Shown: positions 1 through 8,378 of the stretch, one piece after another
How positions within the stretch are numbered: the stretch's first letter is position 1
Layout of the letters: the number at the start of each line of letters is the position of its first letter
Program-made: the position numbers and the translations under genes
The notes under the pieces: generated by a model
Databases searched by the model: none
What the model saw: the letters and a program-made list of their open reading frames with translations, nothing else
Told to the model about the DNA's origin: nothing
Source: Lachnospiraceae bacterium
Lineage (GTDB): Bacteria > Bacillota > Clostridia > Lachnospirales > Lachnospiraceae
Length of the DNA stretch: 64,000 bases
Reading direction: 5' to 3'
Assembly: GCA_910575035.1 (NCBI GenBank)
Contig: CAJTDL010000019.1
Span: 1-64,000 of the forward strand

Positions 1-131
1 TTCGACAGCAAGTCGACATCACAAAAAGTGTAAAATCGACAGAGATTTTTTACATATCTTATTCTTATCAGGAAGTCTTAAATTCCATAGACACAAGATT
101 TTTTACAGCCTCACGTTTTCCAAGGCCGTAA

Positions 132-415
132 GGTGGAAAATTAACTCCTGGCTTTTCCTTTTTCTATTTTATTTGGCTCTTTTTATTCCTGTCTTTGCTG
201 GGGTGGCTCTGGGAAGTTATTCTGTGCTTTTTTACAGAGCATGCTTTTATTAACCGCGGTATCCTTTTGGGGCCTTGGCTTCCGATTTATGGGGCGGGCT
301 TTTCCTGTATTTTCTTTTATACCGCTTAAAAGGCCACCCTATTTGGATTTTTGTACTGGCGGATGCCGCCTATGCTGCTGTTATGCCCAATATGGGAAAA
401 GGGATTGCTTCTTAA
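132..415 (+). pseudogene. Remnant of a PF06541-type (CmpB/COG4905) membrane protein gene
   Basis: No intact ORF explains this stretch, but reading the frames by hand gives a recognisable family core. From about 153 to 329 the frame encodes hydrophobic residues followed by GWLWEV and then NRGILLGPWLPIYG, the hallmark of the PF06541 'putative ABC-transporter type IV' membrane family, and it then hits a stop at 327-329. A second frame (335-415) continues with WIFVLADAAYAAVMPNMGKG, which resembles the C-terminal end of the same family. The middle is missing and the frame shifts, and no start codon with an SD is visible. I therefore call a decayed gene with an internal deletion. The family core is seen in the sequence; the deletion is inferred. 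Confidence 0.5.
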
Positions 416-506
416 ATCATTTTTACTGTATTATGCTTTTAACGCAATGTTTTCAGGTTTCTTCTTTGTTTCTGAATTTTGATGTTCTTAATGAATAGTC
501 TTGCGG

Positions 507-587
507 CTACAGTCCCTTATACAGCAGGGCAGCCATATTGATAGGCCTTTCTTTTGTTTCATAGGGCAAAAGATTCGGATTTTCCAT
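507..587 (-). pseudogene. Truncated 5' end of a conjugative-element HTH gene
   Basis: An ATG at 587 overlaps the end of the sigma-like ORF and starts with MENPNLLPYET, the usual beginning of small helix-turn-helix (HTH_16, Tn916 Orf8-like) proteins that sit right after this sigma ORF in clostridial conjugative elements. After about 11 residues the similarity ends and a stop follows at 507-509, so only the first residues of the family seem to be left. The call rests on memory of the usual gene order and on a short match, so it is tentative. Confidence 0.3.
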
Positions 588-810
588 GTGAAAGCATCTC
601 CATTTCCCTTTGCAGGAGCCGCAAAATCCTGCGGATTTGATACCCGGTCGTACTCCGGCAGCGTCCGTACATCTCCCCGATTTCCTGTTGTGTGTAATGC
701 CCAAAAAAGTAAAGGAAAATGATTTCCCGGTTCTTCTCTGGATATGTTCCTTGTATGCTTTTGTGCAAGGCATAGGTGATTCCCCCTTTCTCCCACATAG
801 GGCATTGCAT
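559..810 (-). CDS. Sigma-70 region 4-like small DNA-binding protein (mobile-element type)
   Basis: The 83-residue product contains a compact sigma-70 region 4-type helix-turn-helix: PEKNREIIFLYFFGHYTQQEI is followed by GEMYGRCRSTTGYQIRR and an LLQREMEML helix. Proteins of this size and wording are common in integrative conjugative elements of gut Firmicutes, where they follow a two-component/ABC cassette just as here. It starts 24 bases after the end of the kinase gene, without a clear SD, so translation may be coupled or the start may be a later ATG at residue 5. It probably acts as a small transcription regulator of the element. It may no longer work, because the next element gene is truncated. 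Confidence 0.6.
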   Translation of the reverse strand: MQCPMWEKGGITYALHKSIQGTYPEKNREIIFLYFFGHYTQQEIGEMYGRCRSTTGYQIRRILRLLQREMEMLSHGKSESFAL

Positions 811-833
811 TTTTTCATAAATCGTTTATGCTT

Positions 834-1733
834 TTAGCCTGCTGTTTGCGGAAAGTCTAAACAGACACTTAATACACCATCATGATATTGCGCTGTAATA
901 GTTCCCCGCATTTGTTCAACCAATGTTTTTGCGATAGCAAGCCCTAAACCTGTTGAGTTCCTTGCTGTTTCTACAGAAAAGAAACGGTTAAACAATTTTC
1001 CAACCTGTACATCATTTAGATTTTGCGCTGTATTTGAAAAAGTAATTTCTCCCGTTTCGGACAACACAACATTTAAATCACCGTTGCTGTATTTCACTGC
1101 ATTATTCAGAATGTTACTCAATACACGCAGGAAAGCGGTTCTGTTCAAAGTGCGTATAATCTTTTTTTTCGTAATATCTATTTGCGGGGTAATGCCACTC
1201 TTAGTCAAGGCAGCATAAAATGATACAAGGCTTTGTTCTAATATATCATTCACACATAAAGGTTCTAACTGCATAGGCTCTTGTACTGACATGATAATCG
1301 AATAGCGGAACAATTCTTCCGTTAATTGCTTTAATACTTCTGCACGATTCTGAATAGCCATGACATAACGGGTAACTTTTTCGGATTTTTCTTCTTGCTC
1401 AAGCAAATCCAAATATCCGCAAATTGCCGTTAGTGGTGTCCGCAAGTCATGTGAAATATTCGTAACAGCATTTTTTAGTTCTGTATCACCTTGCTGAAAA
1501 CGATGCCGTTCTGCACGAAGTTTACGAAGCTCTTTATTTATGCTGCTTGCCAAATGACGCATAACTCTATCGCCGGAAGAAATATCAATCAGCGTGTTGG
1601 TATCGGTTATGAGCCTATCGGCAAAGGCATTGTCAATTTCCTTTGCTGCTTTTTGCAGGATATAAATTTTTATAAGCAAAGCAATGATAATCAAAGCCAT
1701 AATGCCGATAACAGCCCATAACCACACTTCCAT
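834..1733 (-). CDS. Sensor histidine kinase of the ABC-transporter cassette
   Basis: This 299-residue membrane kinase has one N-terminal membrane helix (residues 4-24) and almost no extracellular part. The phospho-acceptor His95 lies in the H box NISHDLRTPLTAI; the N box is NILNNAVKYS and the G box is STGLGLAIAK. Kinases with so little outside domain usually sense through a partner transporter, as in the bacitracin/lantibiotic response families. Its gene is the fourth of a minus-strand set (regulator, ATPase, permease, kinase), 10 bases after the permease. The partner regulator is most likely the protein at 3597-4259. The inducing compound cannot be told from sequence. Confidence 0.88.
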   Translation of the reverse strand: MEVWLWAVIGIMALIIIALLIKIYILQKAAKEIDNAFADRLITDTNTLIDISSGDRVMRHLASSINKELRKLRAERHRFQQGDTELKNAVTNISHDLRTPLTAICGYLDLLEQEEKSEKVTRYVMAIQNRAEVLKQLTEELFRYSIIMSVQEPMQLEPLCVNDILEQSLVSFYAALTKSGITPQIDITKKKIIRTLNRTAFLRVLSNILNNAVKYSNGDLNVVLSETGEITFSNTAQNLNDVQVGKLFNRFFSVETARNSTGLGLAIAKTLVEQMRGTITAQYHDGVLSVCLDFPQTAG

Positions 1734-1743
1734 AGTAAGCTCC

Positions 1744-2583
1744 TTACTTCAAATCTTTTCTCTTGAAAATAAATATTCCGCCTAATGTTGCCAAAACAGT
1801 AATAGCAACAGATGATACAAGCATACGAACCATTTGGGCAGCATTTCCAATCTCCAATTGCCACATTTGTAAGCCCTGTCCCGTAGGCAAAAAGTCAACG
1901 ATAAATTCATAAATCGTCCGTGTAACGCCACTGACATAGTTTGGATTAGGAGTTAGCTCAGCCATTTCCATTCCGTTCGCAGTTATTCGGACACCACCTG
2001 TCATTTCTGGCTCACTAAGGCCATTGTATATCATACTTGCAAAAACAATAAGCCCCAGAAACAGCAGCATAGAAATAGCAACGGTAATGGCTTTGTTAGT
2101 GCTTTGCATACAGACAAAAGTAAATATCGCTGAAAGAGCAGCTTCAAACATAACAGCAATGAACAGATATGCAAGCAGATTAGGTACACCCATTTCCCAA
2201 ACACCGAGAGCAGGAATGGCAACCAATGCTCCAATCAGCCAAATGAACATTATCAGTAATGTTGCAGCGAATGAGGTAATCATATTAGCAAGATAAATGC
2301 TTGTTCTTGTATGACCGACAATAATTTTATTTCGGATTGTTCCGTCACTATATTCAGTCCCTAAAAACATACTGCTGAACAATGCACAAAACACCCCAAT
2401 AACCACGGCAAAATTAAAGTAATACTTATCTATACTGTAATTGTATTCCGATAGGTCGATAGTTGCCTGTCTGCTTCCATTCAGCATATATACAACAGAA
2501 TAAATCAGCATAGCTCCCATACATAGCCAAAATATTTTATCTTTCCAGAGCCGAGAAAAATTGGCAGATAACAATTTACGCAT
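1744..2583 (-). CDS. ABC-2 type permease, lantibiotic/bacitracin-resistance-like
   Basis: The 279-residue integral membrane protein has about six hydrophobic helices, starting near residues 15-35 and ending with a helix just before the terminal FKRKDLK. This is the usual layout of the single permease that pairs with a BcrA-type ATPase. I place the start at 2583 and not at the upstream in-frame ATG (2634): the 2583 start follows GGAGGTGGGAAAAA and overlaps the ATPase stop by 8 bases (ATGCGTAA), a classic coupling overlap. It probably moves a peptide antibiotic or lipid-linked substrate out of the membrane. The substrate is unknown. Confidence 0.82.
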   Translation of the reverse strand: MRKLLSANFSRLWKDKIFWLCMGAMLIYSVVYMLNGSRQATIDLSEYNYSIDKYYFNFAVVIGVFCALFSSMFLGTEYSDGTIRNKIIVGHTRTSIYLANMITSFAATLLIMFIWLIGALVAIPALGVWEMGVPNLLAYLFIAVMFEAALSAIFTFVCMQSTNKAITVAISMLLFLGLIVFASMIYNGLSEPEMTGGVRITANGMEMAELTPNPNYVSGVTRTIYEFIVDFLPTGQGLQMWQLEIGNAAQMVRMLVSSVAITVLATLGGIFIFKRKDLK

Positions 2584-3490
2584 TTTTTCCACCTCCCACA
2601 AGGCTGACATAGTAGCTTTCAAGACTTTCATCACGCTCTTGCATTGAAATCACTTCACAATTCTCTTTTGCTAATGCCGCAGTCAACTGAGATACATTAA
2701 CTTTTGCATACACATCAGCAGTTTCGCACGTGGTAATTTTATAATCAATCCCCATTTTATCAAGCACACGGGCAAGAGCGTTTGTGTTGTTGACTTCCAT
2801 TCGGACACATTTTTTGCAGGCGGCTTCTAATTCATCTGCACTGATTTCCTTTACAATATGTCCATTGTCAATAAAGCCATAATGAGTTGCAAATTTGGAC
2901 AGTTCATCAAGAATGTGGCTTGAAATTAAAACGGTAATCTGCTGTTCCCGGTTAAGCTCCAAAATCAACTCTCGAATATCAATAATGCCTTGTGGGTCAA
3001 GACCGTTTACAGGCTCATCTAAAACCAAGAAGTCTGGGTCGCCAACAAGAGCGATTGCGATACCCAATCTTTGCCGCATACCAAGAGAAAAATTTTTTGC
3101 TTTCTTTTTTCCTGTGTTATCAAGACCAACCAACTTCAAAATTTCAGTTAGTCCGTCAAACGATGGAAGCCCCAGAGTACGGTACTGCTGTTTTAGATTA
3201 TCCGCTGCTGTCATATCGAGATAAATAGACGGAGTTTCTACAACCGCCCCCATTCTTCTTCGGGATTTTACAATATCCCTGTCTGTATTTTTCCTTCCAT
3301 ATAGCGTGCAATCGCCAGATGTCGGCTCTTGTAAACCGCAGATAAGGCGAATAAGCGTTGTTTTGCCAGCACCATTTTTTCCAACGAAACCATAGATAGC
3401 CCCTTTTGGAACGTGCATGGAAACAGCGTCCAGCGCCTTGAATGCTCCATACTTTTTAGACAAAGCATTTGTAGTTAGGACATAATCCAT
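2576..3490 (-). CDS. ABC transporter ATP-binding protein (BcrA-like)
   Basis: This 304-residue ATPase carries Walker A GKNGAGKTT (residues 37-45), the ABC signature FSLGMRQRLG (134-143) and Walker B FLVLDEP (154-160), followed by NGLDPQG. The C-terminal 80 residues form an accessory domain, as in BcrA and lantibiotic self-protection ATPases. It is the first gene of the ABC operon and lies 106 bases after the response regulator. Four AGTTRAG direct repeats in that gap suggest direct control by the regulator. The predicted role is to power export or removal of an envelope-active peptide. Confidence 0.88.
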   Translation of the reverse strand: MDYVLTTNALSKKYGAFKALDAVSMHVPKGAIYGFVGKNGAGKTTLIRLICGLQEPTSGDCTLYGRKNTDRDIVKSRRRMGAVVETPSIYLDMTAADNLKQQYRTLGLPSFDGLTEILKLVGLDNTGKKKAKNFSLGMRQRLGIAIALVGDPDFLVLDEPVNGLDPQGIIDIRELILELNREQQITVLISSHILDELSKFATHYGFIDNGHIVKEISADELEAACKKCVRMEVNNTNALARVLDKMGIDYKITTCETADVYAKVNVSQLTAALAKENCEVISMQERDESLESYYVSLVGGGKNA

Positions 3491-3537
3491 AAATTTAGCC
3501 TCCTTTTATGCACAAGTATTTCGTGCTTGATGCTGGC

Positions 3538-3594
3538 ATTGTAGCAAGAAATAGTTGAGAAAACAGTTAAGAAAATAGTTGAGATTTAGTTGAG
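3538..3594 (-). promoter_or_regulatory. Candidate regulator-binding site and promoter of the ABC operon
   Basis: Between the regulator stop and the ATPase start, four copies of AGTTGAG/AGTTAAG (plus-strand reading) begin at 3553, 3565, 3577 and 3588, spaced 12, 12 and 11 bases. Direct repeats near one helical turn apart are typical of OmpR-family response-regulator sites. On the minus strand a TACAAT hexamer (3538-3543) follows as a possible -10. The repeats are seen directly; binding by the adjacent regulator is inferred. Confidence 0.55.
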
Positions 3595-3596
3595 AT

Positions 3597-4259
3597 TTAT
3601 TCCGGCTTCAATTTGAAGCCAATCCCCCATACTGCGTCTATATATTCTTTTTCTCCAATATCCCGCAACTTTTTTCGCAAATGGCTGATATGCGTTTTTA
3701 ATGAGTTGTCCGTACAATCGGGAGTGTCCTCGCTAATGCGTTCCAGCAGTACGGACTTTGCTATTACTTGTGACGGGTTCTGCATAAGAATTTTTAAGAT
3801 TGCATATTCTGTCCTTGTTAAATTTGCTCTCTGTTGTCCTACAAAGACTTCATGTGCCGTTATGTCCAGCCGCAGATTATCAAAAGATAAAACGGAATTA
3901 GCTGAAACTGCGCTGCCTCGGAGTGCAACTGTAATTCTTGCAAGCAGTTCTTTCATTTCAAAAGGTTTTGTAATATAATCCGCTGCACCGCCAATCAAAA
4001 GAGCAACCTTATCATCAACATCAATTTTTGCACTGACAACGATAACAGGTATACCCTTTATTTGTGGCAGTACTTCTTCACCAGAAAGACCGGGAAGCAT
4101 TAAATCAAGCAAAATAAGGTCGGGAGTTGACGCAGACAGCACATATATGGCTTCTGTCCCCGAATAAGCCCGCAATACTTGATAACCCTCTTTTATAAGT
4201 GCTTCTTCAATTATATTCCCTATATAAATGTCATCATCAATGATTAAAATATGCTTCAT
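3597..4259 (-). CDS. OmpR/PhoB-family response regulator
   Basis: The 220-residue protein has a receiver domain with acidic residues DDD (8-10), phospho-acceptor Asp52 in LLDLMLPG and the conserved Lys in TKPF, followed by a winged-helix DNA-binding domain (about 120-218) ending in AVWGIGFKL. It is transcribed first in the cassette, with its own promoter and a tiny ORF upstream, while its probable kinase is three genes further on. Having regulator and kinase separated by the transporter genes they control is unusual compared with the common side-by-side order. Confidence 0.9.
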   Translation of the reverse strand: MKHILIIDDDIYIGNIIEEALIKEGYQVLRAYSGTEAIYVLSASTPDLILLDLMLPGLSGEEVLPQIKGIPVIVVSAKIDVDDKVALLIGGAADYITKPFEMKELLARITVALRGSAVSANSVLSFDNLRLDITAHEVFVGQQRANLTRTEYAILKILMQNPSQVIAKSVLLERISEDTPDCTDNSLKTHISHLRKKLRDIGEKEYIDAVWGIGFKLKPE

Positions 4260-4280
4260 TTCAAGTACCCCGCTTTTCTT

Positions 4281-4322
4281 TTAATCTTCCGTCAATGGGT
4301 TTTTCAGCGTCATATAATCCAT
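4281..4322 (-). CDS. 13-codon ORF before the response regulator (leader peptide or gene remnant)
   Basis: An ATG at 4322 sits 6 bases after a strong GGAGG (4329-4333, minus strand) and reads MDYMTLKNPLTED before a stop, 21 bases before the regulator start. It could be a translated leader, or the fused ends of a small HTH gene with a deleted middle, because MDYMTLK and NPLTED resemble the two ends of HTH proteins found in clostridial mobile elements. Both readings are inference. Confidence 0.35.
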   Translation of the reverse strand: MDYMTLKNPLTED

Positions 4323-4343
4323 AATACACCTCCGATATCATAT

Positions 4344-4372
4344 ATTATATTTTGTTTTTTCGAAAAATACAA
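4344..4372 (-). promoter_or_regulatory. Sigma-A promoter for the response regulator
   Basis: On the minus strand TTGTAT (4367-4372) and TATAAT (4344-4349) are separated by 17 bases, just upstream of the tiny ORF and the regulator. Confidence 0.6.
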
Positions 4373-4426
4373 GAAGCCCCTTCCTGGCGGCCGTCTAGCC
4401 ATTCCCGCCGCCAGCCAGTAAAATCC

Positions 4427-4460
4427 CCTTAAGTGACTGGCATTGGCTGTGAACAGTAAC
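4427..4460. repeat. End of a dispersed repeat element
   Basis: The stretch from CCTTAAGTGACTGGCATT to GAACAGTAAC recurs with changes at 31477-31510, and its first part recurs at 27599-27621. I read it as the terminal sequence of a MITE-like family; at this place only one end is recognisable. The bases just before it (4381-4420) resemble internal parts of the 27.3 kb copy (GGCGGCC, TAGCCAT). Confidence 0.5.
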
Positions 4461-4606
4461 TTTCTATGAAGGAATTTCTTAACTTTTTTAAAATCTAAGT
4501 TGCAATGAAAAAATTTGTATGGTAATCTTAAAGCACATTTAGGAAATGTTTTTACAGGCCCTTTCAGAAAGTGCGCCTTTTACATTCAGCAAGGAGACTG
4601 ACACCA

Positions 4607-5335
4607 ATGAAATTACTACTCTTATCTGACATCCACGGAAACCTTTCTGCCATGGAAGCCGTCCTGGATCAAATGGAAAAATTCCCGGCCATAGACGCAG
4701 CCATCCTATTAGGGGATGTCATTGATTATGGAATGCACTCTAATGAGATTGTACAGATAATCCAAAGCTTCCCGGTTCCTATCCTTTGCAGCATCCGCGG
4801 CAACCACGAGTTAGTGATGCTGACCCAGGACTACAGCCGCCTTTCTTCCGACCGGTGCAGGGACTGTTCCCGCTACACCCGCAGCATCCTCTCAGAAAAC
4901 ACCTGGTCATATATCAAAGGCACCATGCACCCAACGGCTATGCAGGAATTTGATGTAGGCGGCAATAAGTGCCTGGCTGTCCACGGCTCGCTGGAAGACA
5001 TCTATTGGAAAAGCATAAAGCCTGGAGAAAATGACCCTGCTTATGCAAAATACGACTATGTATTTTCTGGGCATTCCCATCATCCCCATTTTTTTGAAAC
5101 CCTTTATATAGCGGATAACCCTGATACACGCAACCAGAAAAAGACGGCCTTTATTAATCCAGGTTCTGTGGGGCAGCCCCGAAATCTGAGCCCTGCTGCG
5201 CAGTTTGCTGTATTGGACACGACAACGGGAACGGTGGCTATGGAAAAAGCCCTTTATGATATTGAAAGGGAACAGAGGGCATACACAGGGCAAGTACATG
5301 GGTTTTATAGAACAAGGCTTGGCTTTGGGGTATAA
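4607..5335 (+). CDS. Calcineurin-like metallophosphoesterase (YfcE/MJ0936 type)
   Basis: The 242-residue soluble protein carries all motifs of the two-metal phosphoesterase family in order: DIHGN near the N-terminus, GDVIDYG, RGNHE, then GHSHHP and NPGSVGQPR near the C-terminus. These supply the Asp, His and Asn metal ligands. The start at 4607 follows AAGGAGAC; the ORF is open further upstream, but without an SD. Family members cleave phosphodiesters, and the natural substrate is unknown here. It stands 67 bases before the sugar-nucleotide genes and may share their transcript, though no link in function is evident. Confidence 0.88.
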   Translation: MKLLLLSDIHGNLSAMEAVLDQMEKFPAIDAAILLGDVIDYGMHSNEIVQIIQSFPVPILCSIRGNHELVMLTQDYSRLSSDRCRDCSRYTRSILSENTWSYIKGTMHPTAMQEFDVGGNKCLAVHGSLEDIYWKSIKPGENDPAYAKYDYVFSGHSHHPHFFETLYIADNPDTRNQKKTAFINPGSVGQPRNLSPAAQFAVLDTTTGTVAMEKALYDIEREQRAYTGQVHGFYRTRLGFGV

Positions 5336-5402
5336 ACAAGACTTGATTTTAAAGCAGGAACGAAATATGGTTTGATACATTCAGAAAGGATTCTGATAGA
5401 TT

Positions 5403-6131
5403 ATGAAAAATATTGCACAACCAGAGGCAAAGCGGGAAAAAAACCTGGCAGTCATTCCAGCCAGAAGCGGCTCCAAAGGTTTAAAGGATAAAAATATAAA
5501 GGAGTTGAATGGGAAGCCCTTGCTGGCATATTCCATAGAGGCAGCCCAAAAATCCGGCTTATTTAACCGGATCCATGTGTCCACAGACGCTGAAAATTAT
5601 GCAGGGATTGCCCGGAAATACGGCGCCCATGTGCCGTTTCTGAGAGATTCGGAAATGTCTTCTGATACGGCCTCTACCTGGGATGCGGTGCGTTTTGTCT
5701 TAAAAGAGTATGGAAGGCTGGGCGAATCCTTTGACACGGTTACGGTACTGCAGCCCACGTCTCCCCTTCGGACGGCTGAGGACATCACAGGCGCATTCCG
5801 CCTGTTCTGGGATAAGAAGGCAAATATGATATCCTCTGTATGTGAAATGGAGCATTCCCCCCTGTGGAGCAATACGCTTCCAGAGGATCTGTCCATGGAA
5901 AATTTTGAGGATGAGTCATTGGCCTTCCTGCCAAGGCAAAGCCTTCCCGTTTATTATCGGGAAAATGGCGCGATCTATATTGTAAAGGTTCAGCATTTGC
6001 TTTCCGCCCCGAATATTTATAAAAACCAATGCTATGCCTATATTATGGAACAAAGCCATTCTGTAGATATTGATGGGGCTGTTGATTTTGCGGTCGCGCA
6101 GACAATGCTTGGATATAACAGTCTCTTATGA
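5403..6131 (+). CDS. legF: CMP-nonulosonate cytidylyltransferase (probably CMP-legionaminate synthase)
   Basis: The 242-residue enzyme begins with AVIPARSGSKGLKDKNI, the nucleotide-binding signature of acylneuraminate cytidylyltransferases, and has LQPTSPLRT (about residues 119-127) and RENGAIYI. Family members activate nine-carbon sugars such as sialic, pseudaminic or legionaminic acid with CTP. The next two genes match the GDP-sugar branch of the Campylobacter legionaminic acid pathway (PtmE, LegB), so legionaminate or a derivative is the best guess. The genes for the aminotransferase, hydrolase and synthase steps are not in this window. The family is clear; the exact sugar is inferred. Confidence 0.78.
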   Translation: MKNIAQPEAKREKNLAVIPARSGSKGLKDKNIKELNGKPLLAYSIEAAQKSGLFNRIHVSTDAENYAGIARKYGAHVPFLRDSEMSSDTASTWDAVRFVLKEYGRLGESFDTVTVLQPTSPLRTAEDITGAFRLFWDKKANMISSVCEMEHSPLWSNTLPEDLSMENFEDESLAFLPRQSLPVYYRENGAIYIVKVQHLLSAPNIYKNQCYAYIMEQSHSVDIDGAVDFAVAQTMLGYNSLL

Positions 6132-6215
6132 AATCCGCCCTTTTATCCGATAAACAAATAAGAATGTATTTTGAGCTGTCATGGAAGACAGTGGATGAAA
6201 CAGGAGGTTATGCGG

Positions 6216-7292
6216 ATGAAGAAAGGGCGTCTGGATGCATTTCTGATTATGCAGTCTGCCACCGTGGTAGAGGCAATGCAGAAAATTGATTTTAATGCAA
6301 AGGGAATTTTGTTTGTGGTCGATGGGGAAGAACGGCTGATTGGCGTCATCACAGATGGGGACGTCCGCCGATGGCTGATCAAAACAGGAGATTTACAGGA
6401 GACAGTAGAGAAGATCATGAACCGAAATCCAAAGGTTATTTATTACAAAGAAATAAAAACTGCGAAGGAACGCATGGAAAAGTACTGCATTACAGCATTG
6501 CCGGTAGTAGATACACAGGATCATATTACAGACATTGTGTTCAAGGAAGCGAAAGATGTGATTGCTGAAATAGAGGGAAAGAAGGCATTGCGGGGAATAC
6601 CTGTCGTGATTATGGCAGGGGGGAAAGGCACACGCCTGTATCCCTATACCAAAATTTTGCCCAAGCCCCTGATCCCTATTGGCGATATTCCCATTATGGA
6701 GCGGATTATTAACGTATTCCGTAGGTACGGGGTACAGGAATTTTATGCCACAGTCAACTATAAGAAAAGCATGATCAAGTCCTATTTTGCAGAAAATATG
6801 GGAAATTTTTCCCTGCAGTATGTGGAGGAGGATCAGCCGCTGGGGACAGCAGGCAGCCTGTCTTTGATTGAGGAACAATTTTCTACGCCTCTTATAGTGA
6901 CAAATTGTGACATTTTGATCCATGCGGATTATGCGGATATTTTTCAGTACCATCAGAAAACAGGGAATGAGCTGACGATGGTAACAGCCCTGAAAAATAT
7001 TGTTGTGCCCTATGGCGTGATCCATTCTAACGGAAATGGAAGGATTGACTCTATGGAGGAAAAGCCGAGGCTGTCTTATTTTGTCAATACGGGCATGTAT
7101 ATCCTGAACCCAGAATTGCTGCAGGAGATCCCAGATGGTACTTGTTTCCACATGACAGACCTGGCGAGCCAGCTTCTGAAAGAAGGGCGTAAGGTGGGGA
7201 TGTACCCTATCAGCGAGGATTCTTTCCTGGATATGGGGGAATTTGAGGAAATGCACCGCATGGAAGAAAAATTAAGCCTGAAAGCTGAGTAA
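6216..7292 (+). CDS. ptmE: CBS-domain nucleotidyltransferase (PtmE-like, GlcN-1-P guanylyltransferase type)
   Basis: The 358-residue protein fuses a pair of CBS motifs (about residues 10-120: GVITDGDVRRWL, ITALPVVD) to a sugar-1-phosphate nucleotidyltransferase domain that starts at VIMAGGKGTRLYPYT, with KPLIPIGDIPI, PLGTAGSL and NCDILI following. This fusion is typical of Campylobacter PtmE, which makes the GDP-amino sugar that enters legionaminic acid synthesis; related proteins act on other sugar phosphates. The start at 6216 is set by AGGAGG at 6202-6207; an upstream in-frame TTG at 6171 is less likely. It is flanked by the cytidylyltransferase and the LegB-type dehydratase. Confidence 0.8.
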   Translation: MKKGRLDAFLIMQSATVVEAMQKIDFNAKGILFVVDGEERLIGVITDGDVRRWLIKTGDLQETVEKIMNRNPKVIYYKEIKTAKERMEKYCITALPVVDTQDHITDIVFKEAKDVIAEIEGKKALRGIPVVIMAGGKGTRLYPYTKILPKPLIPIGDIPIMERIINVFRRYGVQEFYATVNYKKSMIKSYFAENMGNFSLQYVEEDQPLGTAGSLSLIEEQFSTPLIVTNCDILIHADYADIFQYHQKTGNELTMVTALKNIVVPYGVIHSNGNGRIDSMEEKPRLSYFVNTGMYILNPELLQEIPDGTCFHMTDLASQLLKEGRKVGMYPISEDSFLDMGEFEEMHRMEEKLSLKAE

Positions 7293-7346
7293 TAAAGCAG
7301 ATAGATCCGTAGAATTGATTATCATTCACCAGGAGGATTTTACATA

Positions 7347-8327
7347 ATGAAGAAAGTATTGGTGACAGGCGCAGACGGCTTTATCGGGAGCCATCTTACG
7401 GAAAGCCTGTTGGAAAAAGGATATGAAGTGAAGGCATTTGCCTATTACAATTCCTTTAATACCTGGGGCTGGCTGGATACCCTTCCGGCAGGGAAATTAA
7501 AGGAAATTGAGGTATTTACTGGGGATATCCGTGACCCTAACGGTGTGCGTGAGGCCATGAAGGGAGTGGAAGCGGTATTCCATCTGGCAGCCTTGATCGC
7601 TATTCCTTTTAGTTACCATTCCCCAGATTCCTATGTGGACACGAATATCAAAGGAACGCTCAATGTGCTCCAGGCTGCCCGCCAGTTAGAAACAGGGAGG
7701 GTTCTTGTAACTTCTACTTCAGAAGTGTACGGCACGGCGCAATATGTGCCCATTGATGAGAAGCACCCTTATCAGGGGCAATCCCCCTATTCTGCCACAA
7801 AAATCGGCGCAGACCGTCTGGCAGAAAGCTTTTACCGCAGCTTCCAGCTCCCGGTATCCATTGTCCGCCCCTTTAACACTTTCGGGCCCAGGCAGTCTGC
7901 AAGGGCTGTAATCCCTACCATTATTTCCCAGCTTTTAGCTGGAAAGGATGAGATTGCGCTTGGCTCTTTAACGCCTACAAGGGATTTCAATTATGTGAAG
8001 GATACGGCGGCGGGCTTTATTGCCATTGCAGAATCCGACAAAACCATTGGAGAGGAAATCAACATTGCCACCCAACAGGAGATTTCCATTGGCAGCCTGG
8101 CGCAGGAGATTATTTCCCAGATTAATCCCCAGGCTAAAATTGTCTGCGATGAGCAAAGGCTGCGCCCGGAAAATAGCGAGGTGAACCGTCTGTTAGGGGC
8201 GAATGAAAAAATTAAGGCATTGACAGATTGGAAGCAGCAATATACCTTTGCCCAGGGAATACGGGAAACAATAGCCTGGATGCGCGAAAATATGGGGGCG
8301 TATAAGGCCGATATCTACAATGTTTAA
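7347..8327 (+). CDS. legB: NAD-dependent GDP-sugar 4,6-dehydratase (LegB type)
   Basis: The 326-residue short-chain dehydrogenase-like enzyme has the NAD-binding motif TGADGFIGSH (7-16), the catalytic STSEVYG segment and YSATK (Tyr and Lys of the YxxxK pair), then RPFNTFGPRQSARAVIP. Length and motifs fit the LegB subfamily, which dehydrates a GDP-N-acetylglucosamine as an early step to legionaminic acid. An AGGAGG lies 10 bases before the ATG. Its position right after the PtmE-like gene supports the pathway reading. A related sugar dehydratase role cannot be excluded. Confidence 0.8.
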   Translation: MKKVLVTGADGFIGSHLTESLLEKGYEVKAFAYYNSFNTWGWLDTLPAGKLKEIEVFTGDIRDPNGVREAMKGVEAVFHLAALIAIPFSYHSPDSYVDTNIKGTLNVLQAARQLETGRVLVTSTSEVYGTAQYVPIDEKHPYQGQSPYSATKIGADRLAESFYRSFQLPVSIVRPFNTFGPRQSARAVIPTIISQLLAGKDEIALGSLTPTRDFNYVKDTAAGFIAIAESDKTIGEEINIATQQEISIGSLAQEIISQINPQAKIVCDEQRLRPENSEVNRLLGANEKIKALTDWKQQYTFAQGIRETIAWMRENMGAYKADIYNV

Positions 8328-8378
8328 GGAAGACTGTACAATTTGCAGTGTATAGCATAATAATCTAAGAGGCAAAGG

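Noticed and set aside
5403-6131. Sialic acid (NeuA) or pseudaminic acid (PseF) activation
   Set aside because: The neighbouring PtmE- and LegB-like genes fit the GDP-based legionaminic route better; the other sugars are not strictly excluded.
6393-7256. 287-residue minus-strand ORF opposite the PtmE-like gene
   Set aside because: Cys/His/Phe-rich composition typical of an antisense frame; the plus frame has full motifs.
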